DNA from: Sophora flavescens
Taxonomy: Eukaryota > Streptophyta > Magnoliopsida > Fabales > Fabaceae
Length of the DNA stretch: 64,000 bases
Reading direction: 5' to 3'
NCBI GenBank assembly: GCA_030762895.1
Contig: CM061068.1
Location: forward strand, 45,163,615 to 45,227,614
Notes under the pieces: model-generated
The model's input: only the letters and a program-made list of their open reading frames with translations
The model's database searches: none
What the model was told of the DNA's origin: nothing
Shown: positions 22,512 to 34,591 of the stretch, in pieces
Layout: every line of letters begins with the position of its first letter
Position numbering within the stretch: the stretch's first letter is position 1
Position numbers and translations under genes: made by a program

Positions 22512-23912
22512 TGTTGGTGTAAGCCCTAGAGACCAGTGTATTTCTTAGACTTACATTTGTATCTTGCTATTATATATATATGATATGAGGCATTCCAGTT
22601 TATTGTGTTACTTGTTTAAACATAATAAAGTCCTTAAAATAGAAATTTCAGTTTAATAGAATATCAAGTATATGACTTGATCGTGAGACACTATTGAACA
22701 ATGAAATCATATTCTTAAATATCCGTAGTCAAGTATTTTATTAATAAGGACAATAATAATACAATTGAGACTATTATGTGTGCAGACTGATGACCATATC
22801 TCACGGGTCATGGATATGAGATATCGAGTCGCCACATAGGTACACATTAGAGTAATGATGTACTGGATTGACCCACCATGAGAACACTACATGGAGCGTT
22901 ATGTGAGTGTCATAAGTAGTTCTCATAGTGACAGTGGTGTATGCAATCCTTCGACCTGAAATCGCTACGATCCCTACATGAGTTGTCGTGTGCTTTAATA
23001 TCGTCAAACGCCATCTGTAATAGGATGATTATAAAGACGGTCATTGGGCATACCACTAGCCATGCAGAGGGATGTGAGTGACCTAGATGGAATCTGTCCC
23101 TCCTACATAACAGGAGTAATATCATGGGGCCCCCGATAGAGTGAGACTCAGAAATGCATGGCCGTCTTTGAAATGAGTCAATATGAGATATTGACCTCAT
23201 TTGTTGTTAAGTCTACTCGGGTATCAGGGAACATGATATTGAACCATACAAGGGTGACACATTCTATGTCTTGTGTTCAATATAGATATATGGACAAAGG
23301 GATAATAATGCACATGAATATTTGTCACAGAAAGGTTTCGTCAAATCACTCACTTTCTCACTACTTAGGTAGCAGTGATGTATTGCTAGATACCACTCAC
23401 TGTTTGTAATATTAAATGGGATTTAATATTACTACTAACGTTTTGGGAACCTATAGGGTCACACACATAAGAGCGGATTAAAAGAAGCATTAAAAGGAGG
23501 GTTGGACTTTTCTATTGGGCCTAGCGCATAGTACATGGGGCTTAGGTCAAACGCTGCTCACTAACTCACTTCAGGAGGTGCTACTATAAGTAGACCACTT
23601 AAGCTATTGTGCCCACACGGTTTTTACCCTAGCTGCACATAGAGAGTGACAGTGAGCAGCAGGTCTCGGTTTTCGAAGCTAGCACTGTGAGACAGAGACG
23701 CTTCGGGTTCGTGACGTTGGACGTTCACGGAATCTGCTCGTGTGGATACCTTAGAGACATCGTTCGTGCGGTGTTCGTGATAGACGATTTCAATCAATTG
23801 TCATCGCTTCAAGAGGTAAATCTTCTAACCATGAATCATGACCATTCGCAATGATCCTTCGATGGGAATTTTTTCCGCTGCGTTATTTTGTTTTATACGC
23901 AAATTCCCAACA
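22512..23912 (+). repeat. 5' LTR of the first copia element
   Basis: 1401 bp, TG...CA ends. Short ORFs in it recur in the other LTR only because the DNA is duplicated; they are not genes. Confidence 0.95.
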
Positions 23913-23913
23913 G

Positions 23914-23925
23914 TGGTATCAGAGC
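23914..23925 (+). other. Primer-binding site of the first copia element
   Basis: TGGTATCAGAGC, complementary to the 3' end of plant initiator tRNA-Met, one base after the LTR end. Confidence 0.93.
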
Positions 23926-24497
23926 CGCTTGCAAAACCATGATTCTGTTACGTGGTTTACCTGTTATGTATGATAACATGTTAATAATGTGAATCGTTTT
24001 TCTGAAAATTGTTTTCTGAAAATCGTTTGCATCCGTTTTTGTGAAACCTTGTTTCTGTAATTTTCGTATGTATATGATATATGCGTCTATAGCATGTTTA
24101 TGTATATATGCGATATGTACATTGGTTCTGGAATCCTTATTATGTTCTGCGATGGCGTCAAGTGTTGATGTTAAACATGATCGGTTTCAGTTCTCTGTTG
24201 GCGGCGTTAAGGGGTTTCAGACATGAAGAGTTCATGGTCTTGCGGCTGAGGTTCCAAGGGTTGAAACCCTAGCCGCCGTTCCCTGCAGCGTGAAGTGTTC
24301 ACGGGCCTTGCGGTTTTAGGGAAGAGAGGTTGAAGCCCTAGCCGCCCCGTGCTACCTCTGTGTAGTGTGTTATTTCGAAATTCAATTTTTTTGAAATATT
24401 TTATGTCACCATTTAATAACAACATCAATTATAATAAATGAGATTTATTATATATGATATGGTTTCAAAATTTAGATTTTGAAATACTTAGCTAATA

Positions 24498-24590
24498 GTG
24501 ACATCAATTACAATAAATGTGATTTATAGTAACATCAATTACAATAGATGTGATTTATAGTAACATCAATTACAATAAATGTGATTTATT
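24498..24590 (+). repeat. 31-bp tandem repeat (3 copies) and nearby (AAT)n tract in the copia leader
   Basis: Three copies of a unit containing ACATCAATTACAATAAATG, with related single copies just upstream near 24420. An (AAT)n microsatellite of about 12 units follows at 24645-24682. All lie in the untranslated leader between the primer site and gag. Confidence 0.85.
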
Positions 24591-24649
24591 ATATATATGT
24601 TATGTTTTCAAAATTCAGATTTTGAAATCTCTAATTAATAAAAAATAAA

Positions 24650-24682
<33 letters not shown>

Positions 24683-25676
24683 CGTGTATTATTATTGGTT
24701 GTTACTATTTATTTGGTGATGTATGGTGAATGGTTATGGTCTTAGTCCTTTAATCTTTTGGTTTATATTTTGAAATACGGCCTGCGTGCCGTGCCTTTCT
24801 CTTATATTCCATATGTATATTCTTTTCTCATCTCACTCCCCTCATATGTAAAATGAGGTTTCTGTTTATGTAATGTAATGATGGAGACAAGAAGACGTTA
24901 TCCTGTGGGAGATCATGCTTGGAGAAGCTTGGACGCTCCTAGGTTTCAGTTTAGATTCTCTCATTGGCTTGGGAGAATCAATGCGTTAGGGGCCATAACC
25001 ATATCACATTTATTTGCCTTATATATGTATGAGATGCATGTATGTATATAGTATGTTAAAAGGAGTTTAACTAATATATGTATGAGATACATGTATGTAA
25101 ATAGTAAGTTAAAGAGTTTAACAAATGATGAGATCAAATTTTAATCAAATCCCTCAAAAGGAAATATTAAGTCACATTTAAAGGCCTTCCAATGCATGGC
25201 ACTCGTCAAGACTATGATCGATTAAGTGTGGGTCCGCCAAAGCGGGGTACCTTTATCTATACTAGTAAGACGCAATGGGACAAATGTAATGTTCAATTGC
25301 TATCCATTGGGTCTTACTTAACTAAGCCAACTTCAATAGGATTGAAAGGCTTAGAGGCTTATAAGTTGGGCTTTAGTCCATGTGATGGATTAGAATAAGA
25401 TTTATTCACCCAACTGTCCAAGAGTTGCATGAGATGCAATCGGAAAGTGTTTCCTACCTATATAACCGAATTTTGAGTGATCAGCCAAAGCTGACTTAAA
25501 GCTAGGTGAAATATGGATCTTGGCCCACTAGAAAATATTCCAACAGGATTTTCCGAATCAATGATGAGGGTCATTGTTTTGAGTAAAATAGTGGGAGGCG
25601 TATTTAATTAAAGACCTTATTAAATAACTTCATGGCATGATACTTATATTTTGCATATTTATCTCTGTAGATTACC

Positions 25677-28600
25677 ATAGCATCAAACACATCAAGTAAC
25701 CTGTCATTGCGATCCGTCCTTGAGAAGGATAAACTATCCGGAACAAATTTTCTGGACTGGTACAGAAACTTGAGGATTGTCCTCAAACATGAGAAAAAGC
25801 TGTATGTTCTTGAGGAGCCTATTCCTGAGGAGCCACCGGCTTCAAGTGCTCCTAGGGCTGACAGGGATGCTTATAAGAAGCATCAGGATGATGCCTTAGA
25901 CGTCGGCTGTCTTATACTTGCTACCATGACCTCTGAGCTGCAAAAGCAACATGAGACCATGGAGGCGTACGATATGATCGTGCACCTCAAGCTGCTCTAC
26001 CAAGAGCAAGCAAGGCATGAGCGGTTCGAAGTTTCCAGAGCCCTTTTCCAGTGTAAATTGGCAGAAGGAAGCCTGTGAGTCCTCATGTACTCCGGATGAT
26101 CGGGTACATTGAGAATCTCGAGAGAGGCGGGATTTCCTTTAGGCCAAGAGTTGGCCACCGACTTAGTTCTGCAATCGTTGCCTGAGAGCTATAGTCAGTT
26201 TGTCATGAACTATAATATGAATGATCTTGACAAACCTTTGCCAGAATTGTTGAGCATGTTGAGAACTGCTGAACAAAATATTAACAAAGGAAAGGGGAAG
26301 GTCATTTTGATGGTCCAGGCTGGAAATAGAAAGAAGCAGCCCAAGAAGCCCACGTACAAACAAAAGGGCAAGGGCAAGGGCAAGGCCATCAACAAGTTCA
26401 AGCCCAGTGCTTCTGGCTTGAAGCCTGTGGGTGGTGTGGCTAAGGAAGGCAATTGCTTCCACCGTGGTCAGACCGGACATTGGAAGAGGAACTGCCCAAA
26501 ATACCTGGAAGAAATCAAGAAGAAGAAGGGAAGTGAGACTTCCACTTCAGGTGTGTTTGTTATAGAAGTCAATTTATCTACTTCTGCATCATGGGTATTA
26601 GATACTGGATGTGGTTCTCACATTTGTACAAATGTGCAGGATCTAAACAGGAGTAGACCATTGGCAAAGGGCGAAGTCGACCTACGAGTTGGAAATGGAG
26701 CAAAGGTTGCTGCTTTAGCGGTAGGGACTTATGTATTGACTTTGCCCACTTGGGCTTACTATTCGATTAGAGAACTGTTATTTTGTGCCTGCAATTAGCA
26801 GGAATATCATTTCCGTTTCTTGTTTGGACAAGATTGGTTTTTCTTTTATAATAAAGAACAAAAGTTGTTCTATTTATTTGGATGATATTTTCTATGCTAG
26901 TGCACACATGAGTAATGGGCTTTATGTCCTTGATCTTGAAATGCCCATCTATAACATAAATACTAAGAGGTTCAAACCAAATGAGTTGAACCCGTCTTAT
27001 CTTTGGCATTGTTGTTTAGGCCATATAAATGAGAAGCGCATTTCGAAGCTCCATAAAGATGGACTCTTGGACTCATTTGATTATGAATCATATGAGACAT
27101 GTGAGTCTTGTTTATTGGGAAAATTGACTAAAGCTCCATTCACCGAAAAAGGTGAAAGAGCTAACGATCTTTTGGGTCTTATACATAGCGATGTATGCGG
27201 ACCCCTAAACACATTAGCTAGAGGTGGTTTTCAGTACTTCATCACATTCACTGATGATTTCAGTAGATATGGATTTGTGTATCTTATGAAACATAAATCG
27301 GAATCCTTTGAAAAGTTCAAGGAATTCAAAAATGAGGTATAAAACCAACTTGGTAAAAATATTAAAACTCTTCGATCAGATCGAGGTGGTGAATATTTGA
27401 GCCTAGAGTTTGATGATCATCCGAGAGAGTGTGGAATTTTATCTCAACTCACTGCACCTGGAACACCACAATGGAATGGTGTTTGAGAGGAGAAATCGAA
27501 CCTTGTTGGACATGGTTCGGTCTATGATGAGTCATACAAACCTTCCAAACTCTTTTTGGGGACATGCTCTATTAACAGCAGCTTTTACACTTAATCGTGT
27601 TCCATCCAAAGCGGTAGAAAAGACACCATATGAGATATGGACTGGTAGACGACCCAGCATGTCTTTTATGAAGATTTGGGGTTGTGAAGCATATGTAAAA
27701 CGTCAAGTTTCTAATAAGCTTGATTCCAAATCTGATAAATGCTTCTTTGTGGGGTATCCCAAAGAAACCAAGGGGTACTATTTCTATAATCCTTCCGAAG
27801 GCAAAGTGTTTGTCGCACGGACTGGTGTATTCCTAGAAAAGGAGTTTATCTCCATAGGAACCAGTGGGAGGAAGATAGAACTTGAAGAAATTCAAGAATC
27901 ACAGAGTAGTGACCTACCATTGGTGGAACAAGAGCAACCTTCACAAAATGCTGTGGAGGAACAACCTGCTCCAGTAGCACAAGACCAGCGTAGGTCTAAC
28001 AGGATACGTCACCAGCCTGAGAGATATGGATTTCTCATGACTCCACAAGGTGATGTATTGCTCATGGATCAAGATGAGCCTGTGACTTACCAGGAGACCA
28101 TCAACGCCCCGAGAATCTGAGAAGTGGCTTGAGGCCATGAAATCTGAGATGGATTCCGTGTACACCAACCAGATATGGACCTTAGTAGAGCCACCCGAAG
28201 GGGTAAAACCCATAGGGTGCAAGTGGGTTTTCAAAAAGAAGACTGACATGGATGGTAAGGTACACACCTTTAAGGCGCGATTGGTCGCTAAGGGTTTCAA
28301 GCAAATTCATGGTGTCGACTATGATGAGACCTTTTCGCCTGTTGCGATGCTTAAATCCGTTCGGATCTTACTTGCTATCGTTGCATACCATGATTATGAG
28401 ATATGGCAGATGGATGTCAAAACTGCTTTCCTTAATGGAAAGCTTCTTGAGGATGTGTACATGACACAACCTGAAGGCTTTGACATTTCAGAGGATGCTT
28501 AGGAAAGGTATGTAAATTGCAGCGATCAATCTATGGATTGAAGCAAGCTTCCGAAGTTGGAACCTTCGTTTTGATGATCTTGTAAGACGATGACGGATTC

Positions 28601-29659
28601 ATCAAAAATGAAGATGAACCTTGTGTCTACAAGAAGGTTAGTGGGAGCATTGTTGTTTTTACGTGTGTTATATGTAGATGACATATTACTCATTGGAAAT
28701 GACATCCCTACACTACAAAATGTAAAGACATGGTTAGGGAATTGCTTCTCTATGAAAGATTTGGGTGAAGCTACCTATGTATTGGGAATCAGGATCTATA
28801 GGGATAGATCGCTGAAATTGCTTGGCCTAAGTCAGAGTACATACATAGACAAAGTGTTGAGACGCTTTAACATGCATGAATCCAAGAAATGACTCTTGCC
28901 TATGTCACATGGTATATGCCTATCAAAGGCACAATCCCCTTCCACTCAAGAAGAAAGGGATCGCATGAGTAAGATTCCATATGCATCCGCAATTGGATCT
29001 ATCATGTACGCCATGTTATGTACTCGACCAGATGTATCGTATGCTTTAAGCATAACGAGCAGGTGCCCGATCGATCCGGTGAAAGTCATCTGGTCTCGTC
29101 AAAGAACATCCTTAAGTACTTGAGAAGAACTAAAGATTCGTTCTTGGTATATGGAGGCGAGGAAGAGCTTACTGTAATAGGTTACATCGATGCTAGCTTC
29201 CAAACCGATAAGGATGATTCCAGATCGCAATCTGGTTATGTGTTCTGCCTGAATGGCGGGGCTGTGAGCTGGAAGAATTCAAAGCAGGAGACAGTTGCCG
29301 ATTCTACTACAGAGGTTGAGTATATTGCCGCCTCCAATGCAGCAAAGGAGGCCGTTTGGATCAGGAAGTTCATTGCTGAGCTTGGTACAGTTCCTAGTAT
29401 TGTGGACCCCATTGATCTCTATTGTGATAACAATGGGGCCATTGCACAAGCTAAGGAACCTAGATCTCATCAGCGATCCAAACATATAATTAGGCGCTTC
29501 CATCTCATTCGAGAGATTATCGATAGAGGAGATGTGAAAATATGCAGAGTACCAACACTTGATAACGTTGCTGACCCACTTACGAAACCTCTTGCTCAAC
29601 AGAAGCATGAAGGTCACACTAGATCGATGGGCATTAGATTTATGCCTGATTGGCTCTAG
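25677..29659 (+). pseudogene. gag-pol remnant of the first copia element
   Basis: Segments in order: gag (about 25677-26520, with a zinc knuckle near 26450), protease (WVLDTGCGSHI, near 26590), integrase (H and C zinc residues near 27005-27120, then DVCGPL and FTDDFSRYGF), reverse transcriptase (GCKWVFKKKTDMDGK near 28220, WQMDVKTAFLNG near 28410, LYVDDILLIGND near 28670), and RNase H (SQSGYVFCLNGGAVSWKNSK near 29230). The chain is broken by stops at 26076-26078, 27340-27342, 28118-28120, 28501 and elsewhere, plus frame changes. The zinc knuckle has CFHR where Cys is expected. The codon in the usual gag start place reads ATA. The element cannot move on its own. Confidence 0.9.
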
Positions 29660-29673
29660 TGCTAGTGGGAGAT

Positions 29674-31074
29674 TGTTGGTGTAAGCCCTAGATACCAGTG
29701 TATTTCTTAGACTTACATTTGTATCTTGCTATTATATATATATGATATGAGGCATTCCAGTTTATTGTGTTACTTGTTTAAACATAATAAAGTCCTTAGA
29801 ATAGAAATTTTAGTTTAATAGAATATCAAGTATATGACTTGATCGTGAGACACTATTGAACAATGAAATCCTATTCTTAAATATCCGTAGTCAAGTATTT
29901 TATTAATAAGGACAATAATAATACAATTGAGACTATTATGTGTGCAGACTGATGACCATATCTCACGGGTCATGGATATGAGATATCGAGTCGCCGCATA
30001 GGTACACATTAGAGTAATGATGTACTGGATTGACCCACCATGAGAACACTACATGGAGCGTTATGTGAGTGTCATAAGTAGTTCTCATAGTGACAATGGT
30101 GTATGCAATCCTTCGACCTGAAATCGCTACGATCCCTACATGAGTTGTCGTGTGCTTTAATATCGTCAAACGTCATCTGTAATAGGATGATTATAAAGAC
30201 GGTCATTGGGCATACCACTAGCCATGCAGAGGGATGTGAGTGACCTAGATGGAATTTGTCCCTCCTACATAACAGGAGTAATATCTGTGGGCCCCCTGAT
30301 AGAGTGAGACCAGAAAATGCATGGTCGTCTTGAAATGAGTCAATATGAGATATTGACCTCATTTGTTGTTAAGTCTACTCGGGTATCAGGGAACATGATA
30401 TTGAACCATACAAGGGTGACACATTCTATGTCTTGTGTTCAATATAGATATATGGACAAAGGGATAATAATGCACATGAATATTTGTCACAGAAAGGTTT
30501 CGTCAAATCACTCACTTTCTCACTACTTATGTAGCAGTGATGTATTGCTAGATTCCACTCACTGTTTGTAATATTAAATGGGATTTAATATTACTACTAA
30601 CGTTTTGGGAACCTATAGGGTCACACACATAAGAGTGGATTAAAAGAAGCATTAAAATGAGAGTTGGACTTTTCTATTGGGCCTAGCGCATAGTACATGG
30701 GGCTTAGGTCAAACGCTGCTCACTAACTCACTTAAGGAGGTGCTACTATAAGTAGACCACTTAAGCTATTGTGCCCACACGGTTTTTACCCTAGCCGCAC
30801 ATAGAGAGTGACAGTGAGCAGCAGGTCTCGGTTTTCGAAGCTAGCACTGTGAGACAGAGACGCTTCGGGTTCGTGACGTTGGACGTTCACGGAATCTGCT
30901 CGTGTGGATACCTTAGAGACATCGTTCGTGCGGTGTTCGTGATAGACGATTTCAATCAATTGTCGTCGCTTCAAGAGGTAAATCTTCTAACCATGAATCA
31001 TGACCATTCGCAAGGATCCTTCGTTGGGAATTTTTTCCGCTGCGTTATTTTGTTTTATACGCAAATTCCCAACA
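29674..31074 (+). repeat. 3' LTR of the first copia element
   Basis: 1401 bp, near-identical to 22512-23912. It is preceded by the purine-rich tract AGTGGGAGA (29664-29672), the likely plus-strand primer. Confidence 0.95.
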
Positions 31075-31092
31075 TTATCACCAGCTCACTTA

Positions 31093-31860
31093 GGTGGCAT
31101 TTGGTTGGTGGAAAGTTTTATTCTCGGGTAAATTATATTCCCGGGAATGAGATTTCCAGGAATGTCATTCCTGGGAATATTAGCAAAATATGTTTGGCTG
31201 ACACTTAACTTTCCTGGGAATAATATATTGCATTCCCAACAAATTTCTTTCCTATGTTTGGTTTATGTGAAATAGTCCCATGAGTACAATTAACTTTTCT
31301 AAAAATATCCTTATAAATGAAAAACTTTCAAAAAAATATTGATGATATATGTTAGCAAAAAAAGAAAAACAAAAAGATAATGAGAGAGCATTTTTCATTC
31401 AATGGTTAAATCAACCAAAAAAAGAAAACACAAAGATCCAGACTTGCAATATATGCAATAATAGTGGCATGCGACAACAATAGTGGTGCAACAACGGTGG
31501 GCTGCACCTGCAATACACGACGATGCGTGTAGGAGTATATGCGATAGTGGCCTCCTGGTCGTTGGGTATTTCTGAGCACAGATAGTGAAGGAGTATCAAA
31601 AGACATATTTGAGAGAGAAAGAGTAGGATGGGGATAATTGAGCAATTTAATATCTTATAAGTTTTTCATTCCCATGGGAATACTCTTTTCTCATCCTCGT
31701 ACATGGGAATAAAACTTTCCAACTTCATTCACAATTTTTATTCTCGGGCATCTTTTATGCCTGGGAATAATTTTCCATATCTTGTAACCAACATGAGAAT
31801 GTTTTATTCCCACCTTACATTCCCGTGAATACTAAAATATCTCTTATACCAAACACCACA
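31093..31860. mobile_element. PIF/Harbinger-like MITE, 768 bp
   Basis: The left end GGTGGCATTTGGTTGG and the right end CCAAACACCACA are imperfect inverted repeats, flanked by TTA on both sides (31090-31092 and 31861-31863), the target of PIF/Harbinger elements. Words such as CCCGGGAAT and CATTCCTGGGAAT recur in both arms. The centre has no transposase. Confidence 0.68.
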
Positions 31861-31899
31861 TTAGGAATCTAGAAATTTCAATTGTTTCAATTGTTCCCT

Positions 31900-32110
31900 T
31901 TCTGTTATGCATAGTCACTAATTGGTTAGCGTGAGTAGTGGGATTTAGGCCACTTGGCTAATGATCCTTGTAGGAGAGTAGCTCTCATCACCTATAAACA
32001 CTGTAATTTCTTCATGAAAGGCATAAAAGAATCAATTCAGTTTTATAATTTTCTCTCTTTCTCCCTTAATTTCTCTGGAGCTGCATCCTTGCTCGAAAAG
32101 GATCCTATCA
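31900..32110 (+). repeat. End of an LTR from an otherwise deleted retrotransposon
   Basis: A TATAAA word, poly-A-like words and a pyrimidine-rich stretch are followed by a CATTTGGTGCTTTCG junction like that at the LTR/leader border of plant LTR elements. The 5' end of the LTR is not defined and no partner LTR is seen. Confidence 0.4.
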
Positions 32111-32134
32111 TTTGGTGCTTTCGTTAGCTTCCTC

Positions 32135-33060
32135 ATGCCTCCTCCATTTTTTTCCACCTTCACCCCTGTCCCCACTCCATCACCCAACCACAGTTTTGAC
32201 CATGTCAACAAACCACCAGTGTTAGACCCCACTCACCAATATGCTTTAAGGCAGCTGAGACAAACGAGATCAGTTTTGGATTATCATCTACAATTCGAAA
32301 CTATTTCGCTTCATCTTCTCTGCATGTCCGCCACAGATCATCGTGGTTGCTTCATTGCTGGTCTTCGGGATGACATCCGCCACAAACTAACGTTGCTGCG
32401 ACCCTATTGCCTATCTCAAGCCATCGTGTTGGCAAACAAAATTGAGGCAAAGTTGGTTGCCTCCGAACCCTCGACTGCATCATTTCCTGGACCTATGGTT
32501 TTCCCGAATTTTAACATATCTACACCCCCGGATGACATGTTGATTGCTTCATTTCAAGCTACCATGGAAACCAAAACCCACATCGTGAAACGTGTAGCAG
32601 AAATGGCGACATCAACTGAGCTCTTAGCTGATGGGAGCAATTCCCCTACCATGGTTGAACCAATCTCCTTCGTTTCTGAAGATTGAAAGGAGAGTGTTCC
32701 CGAGGTCTTCAAGGACTCGGATTCGTTGCCCCTGATACCAGTTCGCTCTGAATGGGTTTTTTTTTGTTTCGAATTTTGTCGTGGTACCCACCTTGCTCCT
32801 TTTGTTGGTTCCAATTCCATCAAAGCTTCGTCGAATTCGGTATTGGGGCTTTCACCGTTGTTGAACGTATTGAAAGGGGTTTTGGTCGTGCCAGAGCAAT
32901 GGGTTTTCACCATCCCCGTCAAACTAACCCCGAGAGAGATTCCACCGCCGGAGCCACCCGACGGAGTGATAGTTCAAACGCCACAGCTCGTACCGTCACG
33001 GTCGGCACCAACGCACATCATCTATCATGCGGAAGTTGAGACAAATTCACCGCAAGAACT
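32135..33060 (+). pseudogene. gag-like remnant of an LTR retrotransposon
   Basis: The frame 32135-32686 encodes a gag-type pattern: TRSVLDYHLQFETIS, then FIAGLRDDIRHKL and PYCLSQAIVLANKIEAKL, as in Ty3/gypsy gag proteins. A TGA ends the frame at 32684-32686. Reading can be followed in the next frames to about 33060, without a zinc knuckle. No protease or reverse transcriptase follows, because a Cassandra array begins. Family placement is an inference. Confidence 0.5.
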
Positions 33061-33404
33061 ATCAGCTAGTCAACATAGAGGTAGGGAAAAAGGAACATGT
33101 AACTACATTTACGGTCAAAGGTGGATTTGTTGCACATGTAGTTGTCAATACTTTTATCTTAAACTCAGAGTTTGTGTCCATTACGGGGAGCAATTGGGGT
33201 AGATTCATCCATTTGTTGTTCTATTCCTTGAAATGGACCTTTGCTAGACTGCTTTCGAGTTCGTTGGCGAACCATCACCTTGTTTCTTCTGATGCTAATT
33301 TTTTGTTGCTATATTGGTTGAGTAATGATTGGTCTACTGTTCATATAAAATTTCACTGCACCGCTAAAGTGTTGACACTAAGGCAGAGTGCTGACACTGT
33401 CATT

Positions 33405-33789
33405 TGTAACATCCCTGGCTGCTTTATGGATTGACGACTGTCCCCACAAACCAACACAGGTCTTTTTCAGCGTGCTTTGTCCTCACTCACACGCATCCTG
33501 GGAAAACTTCCCAGGAGGTCACCCGTCCCATAATTGCTCCAAGCCAAGCACGCTTAATTGTGGGGTTCTTAAGTGATGGGCTCCCGAAAAGAAGATGCAT
33601 CTTATTTTCGGTAGCCCATCACTTAAGAACTCCACAGTTAAGCGTGCTTGACTTGGAGAAATTCTGGGATGGGTGACCTCCTGGGAAGTTTTCCCAGGAA
33701 GCGTGTGAGTGAGGACAAAGCAAGCTGAAAAGACCCGTGTTGATTTGTGGGGATAGTCGTCAATCCATAAAGCAGCCAGGGATGTTGCA
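33405..33789. repeat. Head-to-head pair of Cassandra LTRs forming a 385-bp palindrome
   Basis: 33405-33600 is the reverse complement of about 33594-33789 with few mismatches. The centre is the self-complementary AAGATGCATCTT. The first 110 bp of each LTR are missing at the centre. In RNA or single-stranded DNA this would fold into a long hairpin. Confidence 0.88.
33617..33690 (+). ncRNA. 5S-rRNA-like Pol III block in Cassandra LTR (copy 1)
   Basis: It contains GTTAAGCGTGCTTG, the 5S A-box region, and GGATGGGTGACCTCCTGGGA, the 5S C-box region, at the normal spacing. The ends needed for a true 5S rRNA helix differ, so it is a 5S-derived promoter or RNA, not a ribosomal gene. Confidence 0.75.
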
Positions 33790-33791
33790 AA

Positions 33792-33803
33792 TGGTATCAG
33801 AGC
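33792..33803 (+). other. Primer-binding site of Cassandra
   Basis: TGGTATCAGAGC, two bases past the LTR end. The second unit of the array lacks this site, because its internal region starts at AGCGGAAGCTGG. Confidence 0.88.
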
Positions 33804-34090
33804 GGCACCTCACAGTACAGTGTGGTTCGGGGGCGAACCAGGCGGAAGCTGGTGGCCATGTAACACCCGGGTCCTGACGAGGGAGGGGAGTGGTCGCCGG
33901 TGCAAAGAGAGCACGGACAAGCAGCGGCTCCTGGCAGGCTTCTAGGCGGAGGGACACATGAATGAACCGATTACACACCCGAATGAGAGGGATCGTGAAA
34001 CTGTATTGGTATGGGACTATTCAGTTGAAGATGGCTTATAAGAATTGATTGGTACTACCTATGCCAACAAGATGCATCTTCTTTTCGGTA

Positions 34091-34165
34091 GCCCATCACT
34101 TAAGAACTCCACGGTTAAGCGTGCTTGACTTGGAGCAATTATGGGATGGGTGACCTCCTGGGAAG
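34091..34165 (+). ncRNA. 5S-rRNA-like Pol III block in Cassandra LTR (copy 2)
   Basis: It has the same A-box and C-box words as copy 1, within a full 308-bp LTR. A box: CGGTTAAGCGTGCTTG. C box: GGATGGGTGACCTCCTGGGA. Confidence 0.78.
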
Positions 34166-34516
34166 TTTTCCCAGGAAGCGTGCGAGTAAGGACAAAGCAT
34201 GCTGAAAAGACCCGTGTTGGTCTGTGGGGACAGTCGTCAATCCATAGAGCAGTCAGGGATGTTACAAGCGGAAGCTGGTAGGCATGTAACACCCGGGTGT
34301 CGACGAGGGTGGGGAGTGGTCGCCGGTGCAAGAAGGCACGGACAAGGAGCGGCTCCTGGCAGGCTTCTAAGCGGAGGGACACATGAATGAACCGATTACA
34401 CACCCGAATGAGAGGGATCCTGAGACTGTGTAGGTATGGGACTATACAGTTGAGAAAGGCTTATATGAATTGATTGGTACTACCGATACTAACACGATGC
34501 ATCTTCTTTTCGGTAG

Positions 34517-34591
34517 CCCATCAATAAAGAACTCCACGGTTAAGCATGCTTGACTTGGAGCAATTCTGGGATGGATGACCTCCTGGGAAGT
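34517..34591 (+). ncRNA. 5S-rRNA-like Pol III block in Cassandra LTR (copy 3)
   Basis: A-box region GGTTAAGCATGCTTG and C-box region GGATGGATGACCTCCTGGGA each have one change from the other copies, which may weaken TFIIIA binding. Confidence 0.72.

Larger units (their letters stand above)
22512..31074 (+). mobile_element. Full-length Ty1/copia LTR retrotransposon with 5-bp target duplication
   Basis: The two LTRs are both 1401 bp, start TGTTGG and end CCAACA. TTATC flanks the element on both sides (22507-22511 and 31075-31079). A tRNA-Met primer-binding site follows the left LTR and a purine tract precedes the right LTR. Inside, the domain order protease, integrase, reverse transcriptase, RNase H is that of Ty1/copia. 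By eye the LTRs differ at roughly two dozen sites, so the insertion is fairly young, yet the coding region is broken in many places. The insertion lies between the hAT-like element and a PIF-like MITE. Confidence 0.95.

Noticed and set aside
22801..23409. Pairs of ORFs that recur at 29963-30571 on both strands
   Set aside because: They recur because they lie in the two LTRs of the same copia element; no conserved protein is encoded.
23914..23925. tRNA-Met gene
   Set aside because: Only the 12-base primer complement is present, without a tRNA body; the same applies at 33792 and 52660.
33617..34591. Genuine 5S ribosomal RNA genes
   Set aside because: The A and C boxes match 5S, but the 5' and 3' helix ends do not, and all copies lie inside 308-bp LTRs of a TRIM element.
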